Below, in pieces: positions 55,509 to 63,985 of a stretch of 64,000 nucleotides of DNA; the first letter of the stretch is position 1, and every line of letters begins with the position of its first letter. The stretch is from Proteiniborus sp. MB09-C3. GTDB lineage: Bacteria > Bacillota > Clostridia > Tissierellales > Proteiniboraceae. Made by a program: the position numbers and the translations under genes. The stretch covers positions 1,612,001 to 1,676,000 of the forward strand of contig NZ_CP127161.1 in NCBI RefSeq assembly GCF_030263895.1, in the 5' to 3' direction. The notes beneath the pieces were generated by a model, which saw only the letters and a list, made by a program, of their open reading frames with translations, ran no database searches and was not told the origin of the DNA.

Positions 55509-55592
55509 ATTAAAATACTCACCTCTTTTCTAGAAAAGGGTTAATACTCAAATTTGAAAACTATGCCGATTAACGGTTTTATATAGATGCAA

Positions 55593-55636
55593 AAAATCTC
55601 ACGAAATCCTAAGATTAGCTTAACTTTTGAGATTTT
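55593..55636. repeat. Inverted repeat next to IS21 right side
   Basis: AAAATCTCA (55593-55601) and TGAGATTTT (55628-55636) are exact inverted copies with 26 bases between. It could be an end of an older element or part of a recombination site. Confidence 0.45.
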
Positions 55637-55639
55637 CTG

Positions 55640-55728
55640 CAGTTTCTGGGGTAGGGGGGTCTAAATCTCCACCACTTTTTGCCCCGGAAACGGGCGTGGG
55701 GCAACGCGTGAAAATTCGCGGTTTCAAA
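55640..55728. other. GC-rich junction segment
   Basis: About 90 bases of strikingly higher GC between the IS and the recombinase fragment, with TTGCCCC (55678-55684) and GGGGCAA (55698-55704) able to pair. It is unlike both neighbours in composition. The frame that continues upstream from the recombinase fragment through this segment does not look like protein of that family. It may be an element end or phage-derived DNA. Confidence 0.45.
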
Positions 55729-56292
55729 CGGTGCGGCGATATTTACCGACGGGTACATTGGAATAACCGAGGTTACAAGTCAATCGTTTGGAGATGCGTT
55801 AGTCGATTGGAGGAGAAGGACTCTGAATGCACTGCCCCTACCATAAATGAGGAAACATTGCAGAATGCAGTTGTTAAGGCTATAAACGAACTTTTGGTCA
55901 ACAAAGAACCCTTCCTCCAGACGCTACAGAAAAATATAGCTACTATATTTAATGAAGAAAATGATAATGCCACCGATGATATTGATGGTAAATTGGAAGA
56001 ATTACAGCAACAGCTTCTTATACAAGCAAAGTCCAAGAATGACTATGATGATGTGGCTGATGAAATTTACCGCCTTCGAGAATTAAAGCAAAATGCACTA
56101 GTTGAAAATGCAGAGCGAGAAGGAAAAAGGCAACGAATCGCTGAAATGACTGATTTCTTGAATGAGCAATCCTGCGAGTTAGAGGAGTATGATGAGCAAT
56201 TAGTAAGGTGGCTTATTGAAAGGGTTACGGTGCATGATGACAGAATTGAGGTGGAATTTAAGTCAAGTATTGAAATAGATATAGAAAATTAG
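55729..56292 (+). pseudogene. Serine recombinase, C-terminal fragment
   Basis: From RCGDIYRR at 55729 the frame matches the zinc ribbon, coiled coil and end of large serine recombinases, for example the pattern VWRC, ETLQNAVVKAIN, and EEYDEQLVRWLIERV, and aligns with the same regions of the protein at 33851-35509. The first zinc-binding Cys and everything before it are missing. It is a paralogue and not a copy of the three recombinases in this window, so another integrative element once occupied or used this place. Confidence 0.85.
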
Positions 56293-56516
56293 ATATAAGA
56301 CTTGCCGCTGATTAAGGGTAACAGCTCTTGATTGGCGGCTTTTCGTTTTTATAATGCTTATGTCATACAGGAAATTGAAAAAACTTAACGGCAAGTTGCA
56401 CAAGTTACTATTTTTATAAAATACTGTCTATTGGATAATTCTGCATTCATATGGTCTACGGAGCGTGGATTATATTTTGAGATACATTGTTTTATACTAG
56501 AGTCGAGGTGAAAATG

Positions 56517-56861
56517 ATGGATACAAAAAGAAAAAAAGAGCTTTTAGAAGCCTATAAAAACAGACATCCTGAAATGGGAGTAATATCTTACCGTTGTAAA
56601 GAAACTGGCGAGGTATTTTTGGGTATCTCCAAAGATACAAAATCAGGCTTTAACAGCAATAATATGAAATTGGCAGCCAACTGGCATCCTAATAAACGAT
56701 TACAAGAACTCTGGAATAAATATGGCTCGGAAGGCTTTGAACTATCAGTTATTAAAGTGTTAAAGTATGATGACCCACATGAAGATCATACAGCAAAATT
56801 AGAAAGTTTGAGAGAACAGTGTCTCGCTGCTGATCCAAATGCAAGGAGGATATGGCGATGA
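56517..56861 (+). CDS. GIY-YIG-like nuclease family protein
   Basis: A 114-residue protein from ATG 56517, GAGGTG upstream. MGVISYRCKETGEVFLGISKD near residues 18-38 and LQELWNKYGSEGFELSVIKVL resemble the small GIY-YIG-type proteins of Bacillota; the Tyr-rich first motif is degenerate. Its stop overlaps the start of the next gene as ATGA, so the two are translated together. Possible nuclease or DNA-binding role only. Confidence 0.7.
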   Translation: MDTKRKKELLEAYKNRHPEMGVISYRCKETGEVFLGISKDTKSGFNSNNMKLAANWHPNKRLQELWNKYGSEGFELSVIKVLKYDDPHEDHTAKLESLREQCLAADPNARRIWR

Positions 56862-57322
56862 ATGAAAAAGTTGTTATGGTGTCAAATGATTATGACCGTA
56901 TAGATGGCAGAAATGCTTATCAATCTGACATCAAACGTTTAACGCTAGGTGCGCCTATGCTGGAAGAAAATAAAAAAATGCAGATTGCCGCACAGATTTG
57001 GAAAAATGATAAAGATGGTGAATTGATTTTGGCCCAGGAGCTACCTATCCATCAAATATTTGATTTGATGATTTTTTTGTCCAGGACATTGCTTTACTTC
57101 AAGGAGGCTTACCGACTCCCCCTTTTATATGACCCGGAAAAACCCACAGCGGAACGAGTTGGAGTACAAGGTGGGATATTACCAGTAGAAGTGTGTGTAG
57201 ACAATCAAAATATCAATGAGGACATCAAAGCATTTGCCCAAAGTTTAAATGATTTAGGAGAAATAATTGGAGAACGTCAACGAGTGCTTAGCCGCATACT
57301 AGAAGAGTTGGAGTGTTACTAA
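56858..57322 (+). CDS. DUF6530-like protein
   Basis: A 154-residue protein; ATG 56858 has AGGAGGA at 56844-56850 and overlaps the previous stop. VVSNDYDRIDGRNAYQSDIKRLTLG-type N-terminus and the ELPIHQIFDLMIFL segment are my basis for the DUF6530 assignment. No catalytic motif known. It lies between a GIY-YIG-like gene and an AAA/VWA gene with minimal gaps, so the three form an operon. Confidence 0.65.
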   Translation: MNEKVVMVSNDYDRIDGRNAYQSDIKRLTLGAPMLEENKKMQIAAQIWKNDKDGELILAQELPIHQIFDLMIFLSRTLLYFKEAYRLPLLYDPEKPTAERVGVQGGILPVEVCVDNQNINEDIKAFAQSLNDLGEIIGERQRVLSRILEELECY

Positions 57323-57324
57323 CA

Positions 57325-59364
57325 ATGAAAAAGACTTGTATTTTGTCACCGGACAGGCAGCTGACTGAAGAGGAACAGTCGCTTGTCTGGAAAAAGCCGC
57401 CTTCACATATTGAAAGTGAAGCAGAAAAACGAATATATGAAGAGATCGTACGAAATTGGAATCGCGGTGAAATGAAAATTAGCACCATTTTGCTGGAAGG
57501 GGATGCTGGTTCGGGAAAAACCCAGATTGCCAAAGCTTTATCTGCTGATTTTAACCTGCCTTATACGAAAGTAACCTGTTTTGCAGATATGGATAAATCC
57601 GATGTCCTGGGTTCGATTCTTCCGGTGCTGTCAGAAGAAGATGGTCATTCTGATAAGGTTGAATATCGCTATTATCCTTCTGAGATTGTTCGTGCATATG
57701 AAAATGGATGGCTCTTGGAGATTCAGGAACCGACAGTGATTCGGGATGCTGCTGTTTTAATGGCGCTAAATTCCGCATTAGAACCAGATGGCAGTCTAAA
57801 CTTGCCAACTCGTATCGCGCATCGTCACCCTGATTTTATTGCGGTTATCACAACAAACCGCGGTTACAATGGCTTCCGGCCCTTAAATGAAGCTTTGCGA
57901 GATCGAGTGCAGCATGCAGAAAAACTAGATTTACCGCCTAAAGAAGTGATGATGGAGCGGGTTAAAGCTAAGACCGGTTATGAATCTGAACCTGTACTAT
58001 CTCTTTTAGCTGAAACGATTATGGTGCTGGATGAGACAGCCCGCGCCAATGCCATTAAAGGTGTAGCCGGTATGCGTTCCTATATCTTTTGGGTGGATGC
58101 CGTTCAAAGTGGTGCCTCAATCCAAAAAAGTTTATATTATAAGGTGTTATACAAAATCACGACCGATCCGCAGGAACTTGTTATTTTAGAGCAGGCACTG
58201 GCTAGTCATGGCTTGACAGAAAAGCTTGAGGAAATGGATCACATATGTCAATCGCAAAAAGACGGAGAAAATCCTGAAGTAATGGAACTTAATATTTCCG
58301 AAAACGGAGAATTCTCTGCCAAGACAGATCAAGCTGATAAAAATGCAGTGCGTCTGAGAAAATCAGAAGACAGTGAGGGGCATTCTGATACGAGCAGTGA
58401 TGAAAATACTGATATTTCAAGCAATGATAATGGGGAAAATGGCACTCCATTCTATCATGAGCTCGATAAATCAGATACAACCGAATTACAAAAAAAAGAA
58501 TTTCGTAAACAGTTGAACAGGGAAGCACGGCAAAGTGTTCAAGGAAGTGTCCATGAAGATATTAAGCTGATTGTCCATCGTCCGGAAGTTACCTACCAGA
58601 ACAGGGAAGAGTATAACCGTATGATGACAACTTTGATGCCAGTTATTCGGGAATTAATCAGAAAAACAAATCCTCTGTTGGAGCATGAATTATCTGCTGA
58701 ATTCGCGAAATCGAGGTTGTATGGCACAAAATTTTGCGCGGATCAGGTTGCCACTATGGATTTTCGCACATTTGCCCGCAAGCGTCCGCCTGAGGAAGAA
58801 CCCTCTATTGCGGTTGCTCTCAGGATTGATGAATCGGCTTCGATGTCAGCCTTTGGCCGATTAGAATCTGCAAAGCAAGCTGCTGTTGCCTTGTATGAAT
58901 TTTGCACAAGATGCGGTATTCCAATCATGGTCTACGGGGATACAGCAGACCGCTCCAAGCTGGAGCAAATGTCTGTCTATTCCTATGTAGACTTTGAAAG
59001 CAAAGATGCAAATGAAAAATATGCTCTTATGAACATTCAGGCTCGCAGCAACAATCGGGATGGTATGGCATTGCGCATTATTTCCGATAGATTGCTTTAT
59101 GCGCCCCAAAAATCCAAATTAATAATCAGCATCAGTGACGGGCAGCCTAAGGCTATGCCTGATTATTCAGGTGAAAAGGCAGCGTATGATATGAAAGATA
59201 CTTTGCAGGAATTTAGGCGAAAAGGCATCCAGTTCCTAGCTGCAGCTATTGGACAGGATAAGGAGGCTATCCGAGAACTTTACGGTGCTGAAAACACACT
59301 GGATATAACCGATTTGAAGCAGCTTCCAGCAAGATTGGTACAAGTAATCGCAAGGTTCATGTAG
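57325..59364 (+). CDS. MoxR-type AAA ATPase fused to a VWA domain
   Basis: About 679 residues from ATG 57325. The N-terminal AAA domain has GDAGSGKTQ (Walker A, about residue 59), then GSLNLPTRIAHRHPDF and TTNRGYNGFRPLNEALRDR (sensor and Arg region). An acidic Ser/Asp-rich linker spans about 340-390. The C-terminal VWA domain has the metal-ion site DESASMSAFG (about residue 502) with later Asp in DGMAL and SDGQP. Usually these are separate proteins, as in NorQ/NorD or CbbQ/CbbO, acting as metal-enzyme activases or chaperones. Here they are joined. Confidence 0.85.
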   Translation: MKKTCILSPDRQLTEEEQSLVWKKPPSHIESEAEKRIYEEIVRNWNRGEMKISTILLEGDAGSGKTQIAKALSADFNLPYTKVTCFADMDKSDVLGSILPVLSEEDGHSDKVEYRYYPSEIVRAYENGWLLEIQEPTVIRDAAVLMALNSALEPDGSLNLPTRIAHRHPDFIAVITTNRGYNGFRPLNEALRDRVQHAEKLDLPPKEVMMERVKAKTGYESEPVLSLLAETIMVLDETARANAIKGVAGMRSYIFWVDAVQSGASIQKSLYYKVLYKITTDPQELVILEQALASHGLTEKLEEMDHICQSQKDGENPEVMELNISENGEFSAKTDQADKNAVRLRKSEDSEGHSDTSSDENTDISSNDNGENGTPFYHELDKSDTTELQKKEFRKQLNREARQSVQGSVHEDIKLIVHRPEVTYQNREEYNRMMTTLMPVIRELIRKTNPLLEHELSAEFAKSRLYGTKFCADQVATMDFRTFARKRPPEEEPSIAVALRIDESASMSAFGRLESAKQAAVALYEFCTRCGIPIMVYGDTADRSKLEQMSVYSYVDFESKDANEKYALMNIQARSNNRDGMALRIISDRLLYAPQKSKLIISISDGQPKAMPDYSGEKAAYDMKDTLQEFRRKGIQFLAAAIGQDKEAIRELYGAENTLDITDLKQLPARLVQVIARFM

Positions 59365-59397
59365 TATGATATACTAAGCAGAAATGGAGGTGGTGGC

Positions 59398-59976
59398 ATG
59401 GATTGTGTGAAAATAGGCAATTTAATTGCCAAGCTACGAAAGGAAAAAAACCTTACCCAGAGAAATATTGCAGATGCACTGGGTATTCAAAATAAAACTG
59501 TTTCAAAATGGGAATGTGGTTTAGGATGTCCTGACCTATCGCTGTGGCCAGAACTATCTACTATTTTGGGTGTTGATATGAAACAGATGATGGAGGGTGA
59601 AATCACATCAAATAAGCCGGATAGCGGCAATATTGATAAAGTACGTTTTTACGTCTGTCCTTCCTGTGGAAATATTTTGGTGAGCACAGGAAGTGCCTCT
59701 ATCTTCTGCTGCGGAAGAAAGTTAGAACGTATCTTGCCTACTGTTGCAACTATTGCACCAAAAATCACGGTAGAGGAAATAGATACTGATTACTTTGTCA
59801 CATTTGACCATCCAATGACCAAAGATCATTATCTTTCTTTTGTGGCCTATGTTAAAAGTGACAGAGTATTTCTAAATCGCTTGTACCCAGAACAAAGTCC
59901 AACTTGTAGGTTTCCTATAACTACCGGTGGCAAACTATTTGTTTATTGTATTAAGCATGGCTTATCGGTATATTAG
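59398..59976 (+). CDS. HTH regulator fused to desulfoferrodoxin-like domain
   Basis: A 192-residue protein after GGAGGTGG. Residues about 5-60 are an XRE helix-turn-helix (LTQRNIADALGIQNKTVSKW). Next comes a desulforedoxin-like four-Cys site (CPSCG ... FCCG). The C-terminal part has FDHPMTKDHYLSF and YCIKHGL, which carry His and Cys positions equal to the iron ligands of superoxide reductase. It may be a regulator that senses superoxide or redox state through iron. It lies 33 bases after the AAA/VWA gene and may belong to the same unit. Confidence 0.8.
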   Translation: MDCVKIGNLIAKLRKEKNLTQRNIADALGIQNKTVSKWECGLGCPDLSLWPELSTILGVDMKQMMEGEITSNKPDSGNIDKVRFYVCPSCGNILVSTGSASIFCCGRKLERILPTVATIAPKITVEEIDTDYFVTFDHPMTKDHYLSFVAYVKSDRVFLNRLYPEQSPTCRFPITTGGKLFVYCIKHGLSVY

Positions 59977-60059
59977 GTAATCTATAATTAAATCAATATT
60001 ATCTTCCTGGGATGTATATGTTTGTTGTACTGTCCGTGGCTTTTTTTCAATTTTAAACG

Positions 60060-60088
60060 TTGTTTAATACAACTTATTGTGTTAAAAT
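60060..60088 (+). promoter_or_regulatory. Promoter of mef operon
   Basis: TTGTTT (60060-60065) and TAAAAT (60083-60088) with a 17-base spacer, 41 bases before the leader peptide start. The bases from 59977 to here show no gene. Confidence 0.6.
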
Positions 60089-60128
60089 ATATGTTGATAC
60101 AAATAAGAGTTTAGGAGGAACCGAAACT

Positions 60129-60155
60129 ATGACAGCCTCAATGCGTTTAAGATAA
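60129..60155 (+). CDS. Leader peptide MTASMRLR of macrolide attenuator
   Basis: An eight-codon ORF with AGGAGG at 60113-60118. The peptide MTASMRLR is the one known upstream of mef(A)/mef(E) genes, where a macrolide-stalled ribosome on it prevents transcription termination ahead of the efflux gene. Its presence, together with downstream terminator hairpins, shows how the operon is induced. Confidence 0.85.
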   Translation: MTASMRLR

Positions 60156-60163
60156 GCTGGCAA

Positions 60164-60202
60164 TAAAAAAAGCAGAATCTATCCCCGATGATAGGCTTTT
60201 TT
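60164..60202 (+). terminator. Attenuator terminator 1
   Basis: AAAAAAAGC and GCTTTTTT are separated by CTATC and GATAG, giving a stem of about 13 bp with a T run, just after the leader peptide. Confidence 0.75.
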
Positions 60203-60316
60203 GTTGTGCTTATTTATACGATATTGAGCATTCATTAGTTACGGTGAGATATAGACCATTTAACTATAGTCTTATTTAACTATGTCTTTAATATGAATGT
60301 TTCCAAATTGTATGTA

Positions 60317-60359
60317 TGCAGACCAAAAGCCACATTGTGGATTTAGGCCTGCATTTTTT
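60317..60359 (+). terminator. Attenuator terminator 2
   Basis: TGCAGACC (60317-60324) pairs with GGCCTGCA (60346-60353) with one mismatch, enclosing the small hairpin CCACATTGTGG (60330-60340), and is followed by TTTTTTA, 62 bases before mef. The bases between the two terminators are AT-rich with no gene. Confidence 0.7.
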
Positions 60360-60421
60360 ATTGCCTAGAATGCTATTCAAAATAGAAATTCAAGCAAAAT
60401 AATATGCAGGAGATAATATAA

Positions 60422-61639
60422 ATGGAAAAATACAACAATTGGAAACTTAAGTTTTATACAATATGGGCAGGGCAGGCAGTATCATTAATCACTAGTGCCA
60501 TCCTGCAAATGGCGATCATTTTTTACCTTACAGAGAAAACAGGATCTGCGATGGTCTTGTCTATGGCTTCACTAGTAGGTTTTTTACCCTATGCGGTCTT
60601 TGGACCAGCCATTGGTGTATTAGTGGATCGTCATGATAGGAAGAAGATAATGATTGGTGCTGATTTAATTATCGCAGCAGCTGGGGCCGTGCTAGCTATT
60701 GTTGCATTGTATATGGAGTTACCTATCTGGATGGTTATGGTAGTATTGTTTATCCGCAGTGTTGGAACAGCTTTTCATACCCCTGCTCTCAATGCGGTTA
60801 CGCCACTTTTAGTACCAGAAGAACAGCTTACGAAATGTGCAGGCTATAGTCAGTCTTTGCAGTCTATAAGCTATATTGCTAGTCCGGCGGTTGCAGCACT
60901 CTTATACTCCGTTTGGGAACTAAATGCTATTATTGCCATCGATGTATTGGGTGCTGTGATTGCATCTATTACGGTAGCAATTGTACGTATTCCTAAGCTG
61001 GGTGATCAAGTGCAAAGTTTGAAACCAAATTTCATAAGAGAAATGAAAGAAGGAATGGCTGTACTACGGCAAAATAAAGGATTATTTGCTTTATTACTCG
61101 TTGGAACATTATATATGTTTGTTTATATGCCCATAAATGCATTATATCCTTTAATCACTATGGAATATTTTAATGGTACACCGATGCATATTTCTATTAC
61201 GGAGATTGCTTATGCCTCTGGTATGTTGATAGGGGGTCTATTATTAGGGTTATTTGGGAATTACCAAAAGCGAATCTTATTAATAACGGCATCAATTTTT
61301 ATGATGGGGATAAGCTTAACCATTTCAGGATTACTTCCTCAAAGTGGATTTTTCATATTTGTAGTCTGCTGTGCAATAATGGGGCTTTCGGTTCCGTTTT
61401 ACAGCGGTGTGCAAACAGCTCTTTTTCAGGAGAAAATTAAGCCTGAATATTTAGGACGTGTATTTTCTTTAACTGGAAGTATCATGTCTCTTGCTATGCC
61501 AATTGGGTTAATTCTTTCTGGATTCTTTGCAGATAGAATCGGTATAAACCATTGGTTTTTAATATCAGGTATTTTAATCATTTGCATTGCAATATTTTGC
61601 CCAATGATAACTGAGATTAGAAAATTAGATGCAAAATAA
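60422..61639 (+). CDS. mef: Macrolide efflux MFS transporter, Mef(A) family
   Basis: A 405-residue major facilitator protein with twelve membrane segments; length and sequence agree closely with Mef(A)/Mef(E), for example LKFYTIWAGQAVSL at the start, VDRHDRKK in the first cytoplasmic loop and GRVFSLTGSIMSLAMP near the end. It exports 14- and 15-membered macrolides. The leader peptide attenuator upstream makes induction by macrolides likely. The usual downstream partner msr(D), an ABC-F protein, is absent; instead a nucleotidyltransferase, an acetyltransferase and an HD protein follow. Some substitutions against my memory of Mef(A) suggest a variant allele. Confidence 0.92.
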   Translation: MEKYNNWKLKFYTIWAGQAVSLITSAILQMAIIFYLTEKTGSAMVLSMASLVGFLPYAVFGPAIGVLVDRHDRKKIMIGADLIIAAAGAVLAIVALYMELPIWMVMVVLFIRSVGTAFHTPALNAVTPLLVPEEQLTKCAGYSQSLQSISYIASPAVAALLYSVWELNAIIAIDVLGAVIASITVAIVRIPKLGDQVQSLKPNFIREMKEGMAVLRQNKGLFALLLVGTLYMFVYMPINALYPLITMEYFNGTPMHISITEIAYASGMLIGGLLLGLFGNYQKRILLITASIFMMGISLTISGLLPQSGFFIFVVCCAIMGLSVPFYSGVQTALFQEKIKPEYLGRVFSLTGSIMSLAMPIGLILSGFFADRIGINHWFLISGILIICIAIFCPMITEIRKLDAK

Positions 61640-61658
61640 AATAAAGGAGTGTGTTCGT

Positions 61659-62498
61659 ATGATAGATAATATTATTCAATCAGTGACAGAAAAATTATCC
61701 TCTTTGCCTTATATAGAAGGCATCGTATTAGGGGGTTCCCGTGCAAGAGGTACCCATACAGAGGATTCTGATATAGATATCGGAATCTATTACAAATCAG
61801 AATCATTTGACATTACAGCGATTAATCAAATTGCTACAGAGTTGGATGATGAGAATAGAAATAACCTTGTTGTACCTCCCGGAGCGTGGGGTGATTGGAT
61901 TAATGGCGGCGGATGGTTAGTTATAAATGGGTATCATGTTGACTTGATTTTACGTGATATAAAACGGGTGGAACAAATAATCAAAGATACGGAGCAAGGA
62001 ATTGTTACTGCTAATTATCAGACGGGGCATCCCCATGGATATATAAGTGCTATGTATCGAGGAGAATTAGCGATTAGCAAAATACTATATGCTAAGAATG
62101 AAAGCTTATGCGAATTAAAAAAGCAGGCAGAACGTTATCCAACCGCTTTGCAGAAGGGATTAACTGAATTTTTTATGTTTGAGGCAGGTTTCTCTTTAAT
62201 GTTTGCTGAGAACAATATTGATAAAGACGATGTATCCTATGTTTGTGGACATTGCTTTCGAAGCATATCTTCCCTTAATCAAGTCTTGTTTGCAATAAAT
62301 AAAGAATACTGTATAAATGAAAAAAAGGCTGTTAAGATGATTGAAGGTTTTAAGATCAAGCCAAGCGATTACAAGGAAAGGGTCGATAAGGTTATTTCCT
62401 TAATATCAACTGATGTAGATTGTACAAGAAAAGGAATAGAGATTCTTCAAAGACTAGTAAATGAGGTTAAATACCTGAAAGGAGACCATGTTCAATGA
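61659..62498 (+). CDS. MNT-type nucleotidyltransferase
   Basis: A 279-residue protein from ATG 61659 with AAGGAG at 61643. The N-terminal nucleotidyltransferase site is GGSRARGTHTEDSDIDIGI (about residues 24-42), with a third Asp in HVDLIL (about 100). The rest is helical. The position between mef and a Vat-like gene suggests it may modify a drug such as an aminoglycoside or lincosamide, but the sequence is not one I recognise as a proven resistance enzyme. Its stop overlaps the next start by four bases. Confidence 0.78.
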   Translation: MIDNIIQSVTEKLSSLPYIEGIVLGGSRARGTHTEDSDIDIGIYYKSESFDITAINQIATELDDENRNNLVVPPGAWGDWINGGGWLVINGYHVDLILRDIKRVEQIIKDTEQGIVTANYQTGHPHGYISAMYRGELAISKILYAKNESLCELKKQAERYPTALQKGLTEFFMFEAGFSLMFAENNIDKDDVSYVCGHCFRSISSLNQVLFAINKEYCINEKKAVKMIEGFKIKPSDYKERVDKVISLISTDVDCTRKGIEILQRLVNEVKYLKGDHVQ

Positions 62499-63130
62499 CT
62501 GGACCAGATAAGAAAAAACTTTATCCTAACGAGAATATAAAGAGCGTTTGCTATATAAGTAATTTGCCTAAACGCCCTAATGTAGAAATTGGCGAATATA
62601 CTTATTATAGTGATAACAAAAAGTCACCTGAGAAATTTTATGATAATATTGAGCATCATTATGAATTTCTGGGGGATAAACTGATAATAGGTAAGTTCTG
62701 TGCGATTGCAGAGGGTGTTAAGTTTATTATGAATGGAGCAAACCATAGAATGGATGGAATTACAACCTATCCCTTTAATATCTTTGGCTGTGGATGGGAA
62801 AAGGTTACTCCTACAATAGAACAACTTCCTTTTAAGGGAGATACTGTGATTGGTAATGATGTGTGGATAGGTCAAAATGTAACCATTATGCCAGGCGTTG
62901 TAATTGGTGATGGTGCGATTATTGCCGCTAATTCAACAGTAGTGAAAAGTGTTGAGCCATATACAATATATGGTGGGAATCCAGCTAAGTTTATCAAAAA
63001 ACGCTTTAGTGACGAAAAGATTGAATTCTTGCTAAAGCTTCAATGGTGGAATTGGAGCGAAGAGGAAATATTTAATAATCTTGAAGAGCTAACATCAGAT
63101 GTGGGATTAGAACAATTAATGGGAAAATAG
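62495..63130 (+). CDS. Vat/CatB-family xenobiotic acetyltransferase
   Basis: A 211-residue left-handed beta-helix acetyltransferase. The catalytic His lies in MNGANHRMDG (about residue 88) and hexapeptide repeats GNDVWIGQNVTIMPGVVIGDGAII and YGGNPAKFIKKRF match the family. Members inactivate streptogramin A (Vat) or chloramphenicol (CatB); the YHYEFLGDKLIIGKFC region looks more like Vat. Substrate is not certain. ATG overlaps the preceding stop (ATGA). Confidence 0.87.
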   Translation: MTGPDKKKLYPNENIKSVCYISNLPKRPNVEIGEYTYYSDNKKSPEKFYDNIEHHYEFLGDKLIIGKFCAIAEGVKFIMNGANHRMDGITTYPFNIFGCGWEKVTPTIEQLPFKGDTVIGNDVWIGQNVTIMPGVVIGDGAIIAANSTVVKSVEPYTIYGGNPAKFIKKRFSDEKIEFLLKLQWWNWSEEEIFNNLEELTSDVGLEQLMGK

Positions 63131-63142
63131 GAGGGGCAATCA

Positions 63143-63637
63143 ATGTATATGGAAAAAATTATTAAAGAGATGAAAGAAATCTTCAAAGAAATTCCTTTTG
63201 GAATTGACCATACTCTCAAGGTTTTACAAAATGCAGAAGAGATAATGAAAGGTGAAAATGTTGAAGCAGAAGAAAAAGAATTAATTAGTATTGTTGCTAT
63301 ACTACATGATATTGGTGCTGTTGAAGCACAAAAAAAGTATGGTTCAATAGATGGATCCTATCAGGAGATAGAGGGACCAACAGTAGCAAAAGATATATTA
63401 AAAAAAGTAGAATATGACAAAAATATTGATCGAATATGCTTTATAATAGGTAACCATCACACTCCTTCTAAAATTGATGGCCCTGATTTTCAGATACAAT
63501 GGGAAGCAGATTTGCTTGAGAACTTAACGGTTATGGATAAAGAAAAGGAACAGCAAAAAATAAAAAGATGTATAGATGAGAATTTTAAAACGTCTACAGG
63601 AAAAAAGATAGCTTATGAACGTTTTATCATAGGTTAA
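63143..63637 (+). CDS. HD-domain phosphohydrolase-like protein
   Basis: A 164-residue protein after GGAGGGG. The HD signature reads FGIDHTLKV, then AILHDIGAVE (about residue 55), NHHTPSK (about 112) and WEADLLENL (about 128), the metal-binding set of small HD hydrolases. It is the last gene of the mef operon, 12 bases after the acetyltransferase. Substrate unknown. Confidence 0.82.
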   Translation: MYMEKIIKEMKEIFKEIPFGIDHTLKVLQNAEEIMKGENVEAEEKELISIVAILHDIGAVEAQKKYGSIDGSYQEIEGPTVAKDILKKVEYDKNIDRICFIIGNHHTPSKIDGPDFQIQWEADLLENLTVMDKEKEQQKIKRCIDENFKTSTGKKIAYERFIIG

Positions 63638-63645
63638 AATTTTGC

Positions 63646-63717
63646 TATACAGATGTGCATGATGTAAAACTATTGTGTGAGGGATTTAATATTCCTGTTC
63701 CGAGTGAATACAAGTAA
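63646..63717 (+). other. Possible 3' remnant of a gene
   Basis: Twenty-three codons reading TDVHDVKLLCEGFNIPVPSEYK before a stop look protein-like but have no start. It may be the tail of a deleted gene. The rest of the gap (63718-63985) shows no gene and no clear terminator. Confidence 0.25.
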
Positions 63718-63985
63718 CCAACAGATTCCGGTTTATATGAAAGAGCGCATTAAGTTTAATTGTGAAGTGTAATGGATATGTTCCCGTCTACCGATAGTCC
63801 CAAAAACACAGTAGATATGTTTCTGAGAACGGACATACACAAATGACATTCATTCTATCCTCTCAAGCCATTGCGAGGTGGTCTGCCTGTTGTCAAAAAA
63901 ATAGTGTTGTGATTCTTGTATAATAGATTATTAATTGAGTAGAGATTTGTAAAGAGAGATAAATTCAAACTTGTGGAGGAGAGAT

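Larger units (their letters stand above)
53260..55560 (+). mobile_element. IS21-family insertion sequence
   Basis: Two overlapping genes, istA and istB, in the order and overlap characteristic of IS21. The ends are not settled by eye. The segments TCTCATAAAGGAGGTG on the left (about 53272) and, on the opposite strand, TCTAGAAAAGAGGTG on the right (about 55535) are similar and probably belong to the terminal repeats; AATACTCA occurs near 53329, 55516 and 55547. Coordinates are therefore approximate. Confidence 0.7.

Noticed and set aside
55627-55728. N-terminal extension of the recombinase fragment through the GC-rich segment
   Set aside because: The translation (for example SKSPPLFAPETGVGQR) is not like any recombinase and the composition changes abruptly at 55729.
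61659-62498. Lincosamide nucleotidyltransferase lnu
   Set aside because: The catalytic core is shared but the sequence does not match the Lnu proteins I know; substrate left open.
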